Shown here: positions 43,770-52,170 of the stretch, in pieces | Position numbering within the stretch: the stretch's first letter is position 1 | Layout of the letters: the number at the start of each line of letters is the position of its first letter | Assembly (NCBI RefSeq): GCF_040796495.1 | Contig: NZ_JBFNQN010000005.1 | Span: 248,001 to 312,000, forward strand | From: Kineococcus endophyticus | GTDB lineage: Bacteria > Actinomycetota > Actinomycetes > Actinomycetales > Kineococcaceae | Direction: 5' to 3' | Length of the DNA: 64,000 bases | Translations under genes and position numbers: made by a program | The notes under the pieces: model-generated | The model's database searches: none | Told to the model about the DNA's origin: nothing | Seen by the model: only the letters and a program-made list of their open reading frames with translations

Positions 43770-44543
43770 GTGTCCGAGACCAACCAGCGGGCCGGGGCGC
43801 CGACGGTGCTGCAGGCGGCCCGTCCCGCCGTGCGGGCCGCGGGGCTGCGCAAGACGTACGGCCGGGGGGACGCGGTCGTGCACGCCCTCGCCGGGGTGGA
43901 CGTGGCGTTCGCCCGCGGTGAGTTCACCGCCATCATGGGTCCCTCCGGGTCGGGCAAGTCGACGCTCATGCACTGCCTCGCCGGACTCGACACGGCGAGC
44001 GCCGGTCGCGTGTTCCTCGGCGACACCGAACTCACCGCGCTGCGCGACGCCGACCTGACGCGGCTGCGGCGCGAGCGCGTGGGTTTCGTGTTCCAGAGCT
44101 TCAACCTGCTCCCGGTCCTCGACGCCACCGAGAACGTCCTGCTGCCGCTGCGGTTGGCCGGGCGCTCCCCCGACCCCGCGTGGTTCGACGACGTCGTCCG
44201 CCGGCTCGGGCTCACCGAACGGCTGCACCACCGTCCCCACGAACTCTCCGGGGGTCAGCAGCAGCGCGTCGCGGTCGCACGGGCTCTGCTGCCGCGCCCC
44301 GACGTCGTGTTCGCCGACGAGCCCACGGGGAACCTGGACTCGCGCTCGGGTGCGGAGGTGCTCAGCCTCCTGCGCGGCAGCGTGCGGGAGGTCGGGCAGA
44401 CGGTCGTCATGGTGACGCACGACCCCGTCGCCGCCAGCTACGCCGACCGCGTCGTGCTGCTGGCCGACGGGCGGATCGCCGGCGGTCTGACGAACCCCAC
44501 GCCCGACGACGTCCTCGACGCGCTGCGCGACCTGGGGGCCTGA
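43770..44543 (+). CDS. ABC transporter ATPase, MacB/LolD type
   Basis: ATPase of 257 residues with Walker A MGPSGSGKSTLMHCLAGLD near residue 52, Q-loop FVFQSFNLLPVLDATENVLL, signature HELSGGQQQRVAVARALL, Walker B VVFADEPTGNLDSRSG and the switch histidine MVTHDP. These are the full marks of the MacB/LolD/FtsE branch that works with FtsX-like permeases. GTG start with AGGGAG upstream. The permease gene starts 3 bases after its stop. Confidence 0.92.
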   Translation: MSETNQRAGAPTVLQAARPAVRAAGLRKTYGRGDAVVHALAGVDVAFARGEFTAIMGPSGSGKSTLMHCLAGLDTASAGRVFLGDTELTALRDADLTRLRRERVGFVFQSFNLLPVLDATENVLLPLRLAGRSPDPAWFDDVVRRLGLTERLHHRPHELSGGQQQRVAVARALLPRPDVVFADEPTGNLDSRSGAEVLSLLRGSVREVGQTVVMVTHDPVAASYADRVVLLADGRIAGGLTNPTPDDVLDALRDLGA

Positions 44544-44546
44544 ACC

Positions 44547-47075
44547 GTGCTCCGGGTGACCCTGGCCCAGGTGCGCGCCCACGGCGCGCGCGTCGCCGCG
44601 TCCTGCCTCGCGATCGTCATCGCGGTGGGTTTCGTCGTGGCGACGCTGTCCCTCAACGCGACCGCGAAGAACGGTGTGCTGGAGTCGATCGGCCGGCAGT
44701 TCACCTCCAGCGCCGCCGTCGTCCAGCCCGACGCGACCGGTGCGGGTGACGTCGCGCAGGACCCGCTGCCGGCCCTGCGCGAGCGTCTCGCCGCCCTGCC
44801 CGGTGTCGCGGCGGTCGCCGCGGACCGGTCCACCTACGTCTCGGTGCGCCTCCCCGGCCGGTCCGGCGCCACCACCACCAAGGTGTCCGCCCTCGGCCCC
44901 GACGGTGCGCTGCGCTGGGAGCGGGTGTCGGCGGGTCGCCTGCCCGCGAGCGCCGGCGAGGTCGCGGTCTCGGACCGGGTCGACGTCCCGGTGGGCGCCA
45001 CCGTGGCCGTGACGACCTACCCGTCGTCGGGCCCGGACGGCGCCCCCGCGGACCCGGTGACGCAGGACGTCACCGTGGTGGGCACCGTGGACCTGGCCGG
45101 CGACCCGCGCGCCGGACTCAGCCCGCGCCTGTTCGCCCCCGAGGCGACCGTCGTCGCGTGGGGCGCCACCACCGTCGACCAGCTGCGGGTGGCGTCCGCC
45201 CCGGGCCGGGACGTGCTGGCCGCGGTCACGGCCGCAGCGTCCGGCGAGCCGGTCCGTGTGCTGTCCGGAACCGCTGCGGCGCAGGAGGTCGCGGACTCCT
45301 TCACCGGGGACGCGGCGTCGCTGACGTCCGTCCTGCTGGTGTTCGGCGCGGTCGCCGTGCTGGTGGCCGGTCTCGTCATCGCCAACACGTTCGCCGTCCT
45401 GCTGGCCCAGCGGACCCGGGAGCTCGCGCTCCTGCGCTGCGTCGGTGCCGACCGTGGTCAGGTCGGTCGCAGCGTCCTGCTCGAGGCGGCCGTCGTCGGC
45501 CTGCTGGCCTCCGCCGCCGGGATCCTCGCCGGCTACGGCCTGGCCGCGGCGGTCGCGGCGGTCGCCGGGCGCGTGGACTCTCCCGTCCCCCTGGGCGACG
45601 TCGTGGTGCCACCGACCGCCGTCGCCGCCGGGCTCGCCCTCGGCACGGTCGTGACCGTCCTCGCGGCCGCCGCGCCGGCCCGCGCGGCGACCCGGGTGGC
45701 GCCGCTGGCCGCCCTCCGTCCGGTCCTGGCGGTCCCCGTCGGCTCCCGGGCCGGCCTGCTCCGCCTCGTGGCGGGCCTCGTGCTGGCGGTGCCCGCCACG
45801 GCCGCCCTGGTCCTGTTCGCCCGGCAGGGCGATCTGGTGCCCGCCGTCGGTGCGGGCGCGGTGAGCTTCCTCGGCGTCCTGCTGCTCGCGCAGCGGTTCG
45901 TGCCCGCGGCGGTGGCCCTGGCGGGGCGGCCGTTCCGGCGCGTCGGCGGTGTCCCGGCCCGGCTGGCGGCGGGCAACGCCGTGCGCAACCCGCGCCGGAC
46001 GGCGGCCACGGCCACGGCCCTGGTCATCGGGGTCACGCTGACGACGGCGATGGTCGTGGGCACGGCCTCCACGCGGTCCTCGGCCGCCGCCGGGATCGAC
46101 GCCTCGTACCCGACGGACGTCGTCGTCACCTCCCCGCAGGCGCTGGGCGCCGAGGCGGTCGCGGCCGTCCGCGGCACGGGTCACGTCGCGGCGATGACCC
46201 TCGTCGACTCGCTGTCCCTCACCACCGCCGACGGGTCGCAGGGGCTGTCGGTGACCGGGGTCGATCCCACGCAGGCCGCGGAGGTGGTGCGCTCGCAGGG
46301 CCGCACCCCGCTGCCGCGGGACGGGGAGCTCGTCGTCTCCCGGCAGTGGGCGCGGGACTCCGGCACGGCCGACGGCAGCACGCTGACGCTGCACCGCGTC
46401 GACGAGACCACGGGCTCGGCCACCGGCGCGGGGGTGCCGTTGCGCGTGCGGGTCGCGACCCGGTCCTCCGCCGAGGCCACCGTGACCCTGGCCGACGCCC
46501 GCCGCCTCGACCCGGCGGCCACCCCGACGGGGGCGTGGATCCGCCTCGTCGACGGCGGTACCGCGCAGCAGGCGGCGGCGACGGACGACCTGTCCGAGGC
46601 CCTCGCGAAGGTCCTGCCCACCAGCGACGTCACCGGCATCGCCTCGGTGCGCAACTCACTCGACGACCTCCTCACGACGATGCTGCTCGTGGTGACGGGC
46701 CTGCTCGCCGTCGCCGTCGTCATCGCCCTCATCGGAGTCGGCAACACCCTGGCGCTGTCGGTCGTGGAGCGGCGGCAGGAGTCCGGGCTCCTGCGGGCGC
46801 TGGGCCTGACCCGCCGCCAGCTGCGGGCGCTGCTGGCCTGGGAGGCCCTGCTCGTGGCCGGGGTGGCCGCCGTCCTCGGGGTGGCCCTCGGGACGGGCTA
46901 CGGCCTGGCCGGCACGACGTCGGTGCTGGTCCGCGAGACCCCCGTGCAGCTCACCGTCCCGTGGCTGCAGGTCGCCGGCATCGTCGTGGTCGCGGCCGCT
47001 GCCGGGGTGCTCGCGTCGGTGCTGCCGGCCCGGCGGGCGGCGCGGACACCCCCGGTGGCCGCGATCGCGGACTGA
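44547..47075 (+). CDS. ABC transporter permease with two FtsX domains
   Basis: An 842-residue permease with an N-terminal membrane segment (CLAIVIAVGFVVATLSLNAT), a large extracytoplasmic domain, a first FtsX set of membrane helices (residues about 260-400), a second extracytoplasmic domain (about 490-690) and a second FtsX set (about 700-840). This is the usual actinobacterial form of MacB-like mechanotransmission transporters, which export peptides, lipids or antibiotics or drive envelope processes. GTG start. Paired with the preceding ATPase. The substrate is unknown. Confidence 0.9.
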   Translation: MLRVTLAQVRAHGARVAASCLAIVIAVGFVVATLSLNATAKNGVLESIGRQFTSSAAVVQPDATGAGDVAQDPLPALRERLAALPGVAAVAADRSTYVSVRLPGRSGATTTKVSALGPDGALRWERVSAGRLPASAGEVAVSDRVDVPVGATVAVTTYPSSGPDGAPADPVTQDVTVVGTVDLAGDPRAGLSPRLFAPEATVVAWGATTVDQLRVASAPGRDVLAAVTAAASGEPVRVLSGTAAAQEVADSFTGDAASLTSVLLVFGAVAVLVAGLVIANTFAVLLAQRTRELALLRCVGADRGQVGRSVLLEAAVVGLLASAAGILAGYGLAAAVAAVAGRVDSPVPLGDVVVPPTAVAAGLALGTVVTVLAAAAPARAATRVAPLAALRPVLAVPVGSRAGLLRLVAGLVLAVPATAALVLFARQGDLVPAVGAGAVSFLGVLLLAQRFVPAAVALAGRPFRRVGGVPARLAAGNAVRNPRRTAATATALVIGVTLTTAMVVGTASTRSSAAAGIDASYPTDVVVTSPQALGAEAVAAVRGTGHVAAMTLVDSLSLTTADGSQGLSVTGVDPTQAAEVVRSQGRTPLPRDGELVVSRQWARDSGTADGSTLTLHRVDETTGSATGAGVPLRVRVATRSSAEATVTLADARRLDPAATPTGAWIRLVDGGTAQQAAATDDLSEALAKVLPTSDVTGIASVRNSLDDLLTTMLLVVTGLLAVAVVIALIGVGNTLALSVVERRQESGLLRALGLTRRQLRALLAWEALLVAGVAAVLGVALGTGYGLAGTTSVLVRETPVQLTVPWLQVAGIVVVAAAAGVLASVLPARRAARTPPVAAIAD

Positions 47076-47093
47076 TCCTGGGATCCTGCCCCC

Positions 47094-47399
47094 ATGGCTG
47101 TCGTGAAGATCAACGCGATCGAGGTGCCCGAGGGGTCCGGGGCGGAACTGGAACGCCGGTTCGCCCACCGGATGGGGGCCGTGGAGGGCACTGCGGGGTT
47201 CCTCGGGTTCGAGCTCCTCCGGCCCGTCGCCGGGGAGACCCGCTACTTCGTCTACACGAAGTGGGAGACCGAGGAGGCCTACCAGGCCTGGGCCGGCGGC
47301 GGGGCCCGCGAGGCGCACGCCGGTGAGAGGCAGCGGCCCGTCGCGACCGGCGCCACGCTCCTGGAGTTCGAGGTCGTGCTGGGCGCCGACCCGAGCTGA
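47094..47399 (+). CDS. mhuD: MhuD-like heme-degrading monooxygenase
   Basis: Small ferredoxin-fold (antibiotic biosynthesis monooxygenase-type) enzyme of 101 residues that is predicted to degrade heme and release iron. The sequence follows mycobacterial MhuD closely (VVKINAIEVPEGSGAELERR, RFAHRMGAVE, GFLGFELLRPV, PVATGATLLEFEVVL). The heme-site residues fall at the same numbers: Asn7, Trp66 and His75. MhuD-type enzymes make mycobilin without releasing CO; whether this one does is inference. ATG start. It is followed 10 bases later by a hydrolase gene and is not beside any obvious heme-uptake gene. Confidence 0.88.
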   Translation: MAVVKINAIEVPEGSGAELERRFAHRMGAVEGTAGFLGFELLRPVAGETRYFVYTKWETEEAYQAWAGGGAREAHAGERQRPVATGATLLEFEVVLGADPS

Positions 47400-47409
47400 G
47401 GAACCACCC

Positions 47410-47940
47410 GTGCGCATCGTCGAGGAAGGTCACGCCCCGGGAGCACCCGCGCTGGTGCTGCCGGGGCGCGGCTACGACGTGGACCAGCCCGTCCTGCGGG
47501 CCGTCCGGGACGAACTCGTGGCCGCGGGGCACCGGGTCCTGGCGCTGTCCTGGGCCGAAGGCGCGCCGGCGCCGCAGGACGTGCCCGCGCTCGTCCGGTT
47601 CCTGCTCGACGACCTGCGCCCCTGCCTGGTCGTGGCGAAGTCGCTCACGACGCTGGCGCTGCCGGTGGCGGCCGACCGGGGGCTGAGCGGGATCTGGCTC
47701 ACACCGTTGCTGGACCGTCCCGAGGTGGGACTGGCCGCGGCCCGGTCCCACCCGCGGACGCTGCTCGTGGGCGGGACGGCCGACCCGACCTGGAACCGCA
47801 CGCTCGCGCACGAGAGCGACCGCGAGGTGCTCGAGTTCGACGGCGCGGACCACTCACTGGGGCACCCCGGGGACCCGGCCGGCACGGCGTCGGTCCTGCA
47901 GGAGCTGCGCACCGGCGTCCGCGCGTTCCTCGCGGGCTGA
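47410..47940 (+). CDS. Alpha/beta-hydrolase-like protein
   Basis: A 176-residue protein with the compact alpha/beta-hydrolase layout. LVLPGRGYDVDQPVLRAV near residue 16 supplies the oxyanion turn, VVAKSLTTLALPVAA near residue 80 is the nucleophile elbow (Ser in AKSLT), and DGADHSLGHPGD near residue 144 holds the late histidine. GTG start behind GAGGAA. The substrate is unknown. Cotranscription with the MhuD-like gene is likely. Convergent with the monooxygenase gene across 4 bases. Confidence 0.75.
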   Translation: MRIVEEGHAPGAPALVLPGRGYDVDQPVLRAVRDELVAAGHRVLALSWAEGAPAPQDVPALVRFLLDDLRPCLVVAKSLTTLALPVAADRGLSGIWLTPLLDRPEVGLAAARSHPRTLLVGGTADPTWNRTLAHESDREVLEFDGADHSLGHPGDPAGTASVLQELRTGVRAFLAG

Positions 47941-47944
47941 GCGC

Positions 47945-49255
47945 TCAGAACTCGAACAGGTTGCCGCGCAGCCCTCCTCCGCCGTACCCGCTGCGCAGGA
48001 CCCCGCGTCGGCGCAGGACCGGGACGAGGTCGTCCAGGTAGCGGTGCAGCGTCACGGGGTGCAGGTCACCGGAGAGCAGGAACCCGTCGTTGCCGGCGTC
48101 CTCGCCGTACTCCTCGACGAGGTCGGCGAACTCCGCGGCCGTCCCGACGAGGCCGCTGCGGTCGGCGAGCCGTCCCTTGCGCGCCTTGCGCGCCAGCAGT
48201 TCCCGCAGCGGCGCGTCGGGCGTCCCGCCCCGCAGCGCCGCGACGGTCCCCCGGGACACGTGGTCGCCGAACACCGCCGGGTCCAGCGGACGGTCCAGCG
48301 GGAGCACCGTGAGGTCGGTCTCGAGGTCGCTGGACCAGTGCAGCGCCACCTCGCGCAGGACCTCCTCGGAGGGGGTGCGGGACGCGGCGACGACCCGGTC
48401 CGCCTCCTCCCGGCTGCTCACGAGCTCGGGTTTGACGACGAACAGCACGCGGACGTCGTCGGCCTTGCGCCCCGCCGCCGCGGCGGCGTCGAGAACGCGG
48501 GAGCGGTACGCGCGGACCTGCGCGACGTCCAACGGTGCGAGGGCGAGCTGGACGTCCGAGCGGGACCCCGCGAACGCCAGCCCCCGCGGCGAACCCCCGG
48601 GGGAGACCAGCACGGGTTCTCCCCCGGCGAAGGGCAGCGCGTTGAGCGGACCGTCGAGCGCGAAGTGCTCGCCGCGGTGCTGGAAGGCGTCGATGCGGGA
48701 CCCGTCGGCGAACCGCCCCGTGACGGGGTCGGCGACGAGGGCCCCCTCGTCCCAGCTGTGCCACAACCGGCGGACGACGTCGATCCACTCCTCCGCCCGG
48801 TCGTAGGCGACGTCGTGCGCGACGGGTTCGCGTCCGACGTGCCGGGCGCTGCCGACGTCGGTGACGAGGTTCAGCCCGAACCGGTCACCCGACAGGTGCT
48901 GCAGCGTCGCCGCCTGCCGCGCAGCGAGGTAGGGCGGGGTGATCCCCGCGTTCACCGTGGGCACGATGCCGAGGTGGCTCGTCGCGGCGAACAGGTAGGG
49001 CGCCAGCAGCAGCGGGTCGTGCTTCGGCCCGCCGTACGCCGCGCGCACCCGCAGGTCCAGCGTGGCGGGGTTCCCGAGCGAGACGGCGTCCTCGACCACG
49101 ACGAGGTCGAACCCGGCGCGCTCGAGGTCGCGGACGGCGTGCGCGTACAGGTCGGGCCGGGTCCAGTCGTCGTTCCACGCCTGGTAGTCCCGGCCCCAGC
49201 CCTGCGGGCCGAAACCTCGGGAGAAGAAGTACCCGAAGTGCTGCAACCGGCCCAT
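47945..49255 (-). CDS. LLM-class flavin monooxygenase (NtaA/SnaA/DszA type)
   Basis: Reduced-flavin-dependent two-component monooxygenase of 436 residues. Family marks are FGYFFSRGFGPQGWGRDYQA, DLVVVEDAVSLG, YLFAATSHLGIVPTVNAG, NLVTDVGSARHVG, EEWIDVVRRLWHSWDEGAL and QAGGSP-type LVSPGGSPRGLAFAG. Members of this group oxidise sulfonates, sulfones, thioethers or chelators. The ATG shares a base with the metY stop (TGATG), so the two are cotranscribed and translationally coupled under the SAM riboswitch. A sulfur-scavenging role is therefore likely. Confidence 0.86.
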   Translation of the reverse strand: MGRLQHFGYFFSRGFGPQGWGRDYQAWNDDWTRPDLYAHAVRDLERAGFDLVVVEDAVSLGNPATLDLRVRAAYGGPKHDPLLLAPYLFAATSHLGIVPTVNAGITPPYLAARQAATLQHLSGDRFGLNLVTDVGSARHVGREPVAHDVAYDRAEEWIDVVRRLWHSWDEGALVADPVTGRFADGSRIDAFQHRGEHFALDGPLNALPFAGGEPVLVSPGGSPRGLAFAGSRSDVQLALAPLDVAQVRAYRSRVLDAAAAAGRKADDVRVLFVVKPELVSSREEADRVVAASRTPSEEVLREVALHWSSDLETDLTVLPLDRPLDPAVFGDHVSRGTVAALRGGTPDAPLRELLARKARKGRLADRSGLVGTAAEFADLVEEYGEDAGNDGFLLSGDLHPVTLHRYLDDLVPVLRRRGVLRSGYGGGGLRGNLFEF

Positions 49256-50577
49256 CAGGACCCCACCTCCACCAGGGTCTCCTCGGGTGCGGGTTCGTGC
49301 GTCGCGGCCAGCGCCCGTTCCAGGTCGGCGACGAGGTCGGCGGATTCCTCCAGGCCGATCGACAGGCGCAGCAGACCGGGCCAGATCCCCGTCTCGAGCC
49401 GTTCGGTCTCGGTGCGGTGCGCGTGGGTGGTGCTGGCCGGGTGGATGACCAGCGACCGCACGTCCCCGACGTGCGTCATCCGCGTGAACAGCTCGACGGC
49501 GTCCACGAACCGTTGCGCCGCAGACCGTCCGCCGGCGAGCGTGACGGACAGGACCGCCCCGGTGCCGAGCGGCAGCAGACGCTGCGCGACGGCGTGGGAG
49601 GGGTGGTCGGGCAGGGCCGCGTGGTCGACGGACACGACCTCGGGACGCGCCAGCAGCCACCGGGCCAGGAGTTCGGCCGTCGCGCTCTGGCGGGCCACCC
49701 GCAGCGAGAGCGTCTCCAGGCCCTGCTGGACGAGGAACGCGTTGAAGGGCGAGATGGCCGGTCCCAGGCGAGACGCGACGACCCCGCGGGTGTGCTCGAC
49801 GTAGGCGCGGCGCGGCCCGTACCGGTCGACCCAGCTCACCCCGCCGAGGACCCCGACGGGGGAGGTGAGGTGCTCGAACCCCGACCAGTCGAACCCCTCC
49901 CCCGTCACGACGACGCCCCCCAAGGCGGACCCGTGTCCGGCGAGGAACTTGCTGGCGGAGTGCACGACGACATCGGCCCCGTGCTCCAGGGGGCGCAGCA
50001 GGTACGGCGTCGCGAAGGTGTTGTCCACGACGAGCGGGACGCCGTGGCGGTGGGCCACGGCGGCGACGGCCGGGACGTCGAGGACGGCGTTCTTGGGGTT
50101 GGCGATCGACTCGGCGAAGAAGGCGCGCGTCGTGGGGCGCACCAACCGTTCCCAGTCGTCGGGACCGGCGGCGAAGTCGACGGCGATCCCGAGCCGGGCG
50201 AAGTTCTCCAGGAACAGCCCGCGCGACCCCTCGTAGAGGTCCGCGGCGGCCACGAGGTGGTCCCCGGCCCCGAGGATCCCGAGCAGGGCGACGGTGAGGG
50301 CGGCCTGCCCCGTGCCGAGCAGCAGCGCGTCCGTCCCGCCCTCCAGGGCGGCGAGGCGTCGCTCGACGGCGGCCGTGGTCGGGTTCCCCATCCGGGTGTA
50401 GACGAACCCGTCGTCCTCCCCGGCGAAGCGGGCCCGGGCCTGCTCGAAGTCGTCGAAGACGAAACCCGCCGTCAGGTGGACGGGGGTGACGCGGGCGCCC
50501 GTCACGGGGTCGGGTTCGGCGCCGGCGTGGACCTGCCGGGTGGCGAAGGACAGGGGGGTGCTCGGGACGTGCGGCAT
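49255..50577 (-). CDS. metY: O-acetylhomoserine sulfhydrylase / aminocarboxypropyltransferase
   Basis: Makes homocysteine (or methionine) from O-acetylhomoserine and sulfide (or methanethiol). The 440-residue PLP enzyme has [60 protein letters not shown], the PLP lysine in HSASKFLAGHGSALGG near residue 205, and STTHAHRTETERLETGIWPG near the C-terminus. ATG start with GGAAGG 9 bases upstream. Controlled by a SAM-I riboswitch and a Cys-type leader peptide in its 5' region, both separately listed. Confidence 0.94.
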   Translation of the reverse strand: MPHVPSTPLSFATRQVHAGAEPDPVTGARVTPVHLTAGFVFDDFEQARARFAGEDDGFVYTRMGNPTTAAVERRLAALEGGTDALLLGTGQAALTVALLGILGAGDHLVAAADLYEGSRGLFLENFARLGIAVDFAAGPDDWERLVRPTTRAFFAESIANPKNAVLDVPAVAAVAHRHGVPLVVDNTFATPYLLRPLEHGADVVVHSASKFLAGHGSALGGVVVTGEGFDWSGFEHLTSPVGVLGGVSWVDRYGPRRAYVEHTRGVVASRLGPAISPFNAFLVQQGLETLSLRVARQSATAELLARWLLARPEVVSVDHAALPDHPSHAVAQRLLPLGTGAVLSVTLAGGRSAAQRFVDAVELFTRMTHVGDVRSLVIHPASTTHAHRTETERLETGIWPGLLRLSIGLEESADLVADLERALAATHEPAPEETLVEVGS

Positions 50578-50620
50578 CGCAGGGCCTTCCGGGTGCGGGG
50601 CGGGTGAGGTGTCGGGGCGG

Positions 50621-50695
50621 TCAGGCCCGACAGGTCATCCCGGCGCTGCGCAGCAGGTCGATCACGAGACGTCGCGTCAGCGGTGCGTGCTCCAT
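50621..50695 (-). CDS. Small leader peptide upstream of metY (cysteine-type)
   Basis: A 24-residue reading frame starting at the ATG at 50695 with a strong GGGAGAGGA ribosome-binding site. It contains LTRRLVIDLLRSAG and ends MTCRA. The LTRR-x-ID-L pattern with a terminal cysteine resembles short leader peptides found ahead of sulfur genes in actinobacteria, where stalling at Cys codons is thought to control the next gene. The frame is 25 codons, too short for routine gene calling. It lies between the riboswitch and metY. Confidence 0.65.
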   Translation of the reverse strand: MEHAPLTRRLVIDLLRSAGMTCRA

Positions 50696-50706
50696 CGGTG
50701 GTCCTC

Positions 50707-50793
50707 TCCCATCGGTCCTGGCGGGAGCACCGACCCGGTGGGGCGGTTGCTGCGGCGTCGACGAGCCAGGTCTCTCGGCCGCTCTGGATGGCA
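50707..50793 (-). promoter_or_regulatory. SAM-I (S-box) riboswitch
   Basis: The minus strand matches the S-box core: CCATCCAGAG at the 5' side, GCGGCCGAGAGACC and the P2/kink region, CGCCGCAGCAACC (consensus GCAACC), GGTGCTCCCGCC (consensus GGUGCxAAxUCC), and GATGG closing P1 with CCATC. A TTGACA box (50823-50828) lies about 30 bases upstream. P1 abuts the ribosome-binding site of the leader peptide, and CTCTCC upstream can pair with it, so control may act on translation. SAM binding is expected to lower metY expression. Confidence 0.85.
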
Positions 50794-50861
50794 CCTCCAG
50801 TGGAGAGCACCGCGGCCCGGACTGTCAAGCGCTTCACACGATCGGGGTAGCGTGCGGCGGC

Positions 50862-52169
50862 GTGATCCTCACGGCGATGCTCTTCTACCCCGGCGGCGAG
50901 CACCTCACGAGCTGGCGGCTGCCGGGCGGCCGACCCGCCGACTACCTCTCGGTCGGCTACTACGAGGACTTCGCGCGGACGGCGGAACGGGCCGGGTTCG
51001 CCGCTCTCTTCTACGCCGACGAGCTCTACGTGTGGGACCGGTTCCCGTCGGGGGTCGAGCACGTCGCGAACCTGCGGCCCGAACCCTTCGGGCTGCTCGG
51101 GGCCCTGACGCGGTGCACCGAGCGCATCGGCCTGGTGGCGACCGTGTCCACGACGTACAACGAGCCGTTCCACACCGCCCGCCAGGTCGGGTCCCTGGAC
51201 TTCCTCAGCTCCGGCCGCGCGGGCTGGAACCTCGTGACGTCCGCGAGCGATGAGGAGGCGCGCAACTTCGGCCTGGACCGCAACCTCGACCACGCGGCGC
51301 GGTACCGCCGCGGCGCGGAGTTCGTCGAGGTCGTGCACGGTCTGTGGGACAGCTGGGACGACGGAGCCGTGGCCCCGGACGTGGCGAGCGGCCGGTACGC
51401 CGACCCGGCCGGGATGCACGTGCTCGACCACGAGGGCGAGTTCTTCCGGGTCCGCGGTCCCCTGAACCTGCCCCGGCCGCCCCAGGGCCGGCACGTGCTG
51501 TTCCAGGCCGGGTCCTCGGAGGACGGGCGCCGGCTCGCGGGGCAGCACGCCGAGGCGGTCTTCGTCCCCGGGTCGGCCCCGCTGCCCGGCGCGCAGCGGC
51601 TGTACGAGGACTACAAGTCCCGCGCCGTCGCGGCCGGCCGCGCGCGGTCGGACCTGCTGGTCCTGCCGGCCCTGTCCCCCGTCCTCGGCGCCACGACCGC
51701 CCAGGCGCACGAACGGGTGGACGAGATCGAGGCCCTCACACCGGACCGGCTGAGCCTGGACTGGCTGTCCCACCACCTCGGCGTCGACCTGTCCGACCGC
51801 CCCCTCGACGAGGAGTTCCGCTTCGACTTCGCGGGCGGCTCGAACCAGGTCCAGACCGTCTACGAGGGGATCCGCAAGCTCGTCGACCGCGACCGGTTCA
51901 CGCTGCGCGAGCTGTACCGCGTGATGCTGCGGCGGCGGTTCCTGCCCGGGACCCCCGAGGAGGTCGCGGACTGGATGACGGAGCGGTTCACGGCCGGCGC
52001 CGCCGACGGGTTCACGCTCGCGTTCTCCTCCGTCCCCCAGGGGTTGACGGAGTTCGCCGACCAGGTCGTGCCGCTGCTCGTGCGTCGCGGTGTGCTGGCC
52101 CCGGAACTGCCGGAGGCGACGCTGCGGGGGAACCTGGGCCTGCCGGTCCCCCGCAGCCGCTGGGCCTGA
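50862..52169 (+). CDS. LLM-class flavin monooxygenase (NtaA/SnaA/DszA type), second paralogue
   Basis: A 435-residue relative of the monooxygenase at 47945-49255, with AMLFYPGGEHLTSWRLPG, FAALFYADELYVWDRFPSG, GLVATVSTTYNEPFHTARQ, GWNLVTSASDEEARNFGLD and VLFQAGSSEDGRRLAG. The GTG at 50862 (MILTAMLFYPGG) has no ribosome-binding site but follows a TAGCGT hexamer, suggesting a leaderless message. It is divergent from the riboswitch-controlled metY operon, which suggests a related role in sulfur or organic-substrate oxidation. Substrate unknown. Confidence 0.84.
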   Translation: MILTAMLFYPGGEHLTSWRLPGGRPADYLSVGYYEDFARTAERAGFAALFYADELYVWDRFPSGVEHVANLRPEPFGLLGALTRCTERIGLVATVSTTYNEPFHTARQVGSLDFLSSGRAGWNLVTSASDEEARNFGLDRNLDHAARYRRGAEFVEVVHGLWDSWDDGAVAPDVASGRYADPAGMHVLDHEGEFFRVRGPLNLPRPPQGRHVLFQAGSSEDGRRLAGQHAEAVFVPGSAPLPGAQRLYEDYKSRAVAAGRARSDLLVLPALSPVLGATTAQAHERVDEIEALTPDRLSLDWLSHHLGVDLSDRPLDEEFRFDFAGGSNQVQTVYEGIRKLVDRDRFTLRELYRVMLRRRFLPGTPEEVADWMTERFTAGAADGFTLAFSSVPQGLTEFADQVVPLLVRRGVLAPELPEATLRGNLGLPVPRSRWA

Positions 52170-52170
52170 C

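Noticed and set aside
41802-46394. 1530-codon minus-strand open frame across the kinase, regulator and ABC genes
   Set aside because: Length is a GC artefact. It covers five well-supported plus-strand genes, and its protein is low-complexity Arg/Gly/Asp sequence.
47937-47948. CTGAGCGCTCAG palindrome between convergent stops
   Set aside because: Formed by two facing TGA codons with a GC spacer; short and explainable by chance.
49255-50577. MetY as a cystathionine gamma-synthase
   Set aside because: The STTHAHRTETERLETGIWPG region and the 440-residue length fit the O-acetylhomoserine sulfhydrylase group. The shorter enzyme at 27099 is the better gamma-lyase/synthase candidate.
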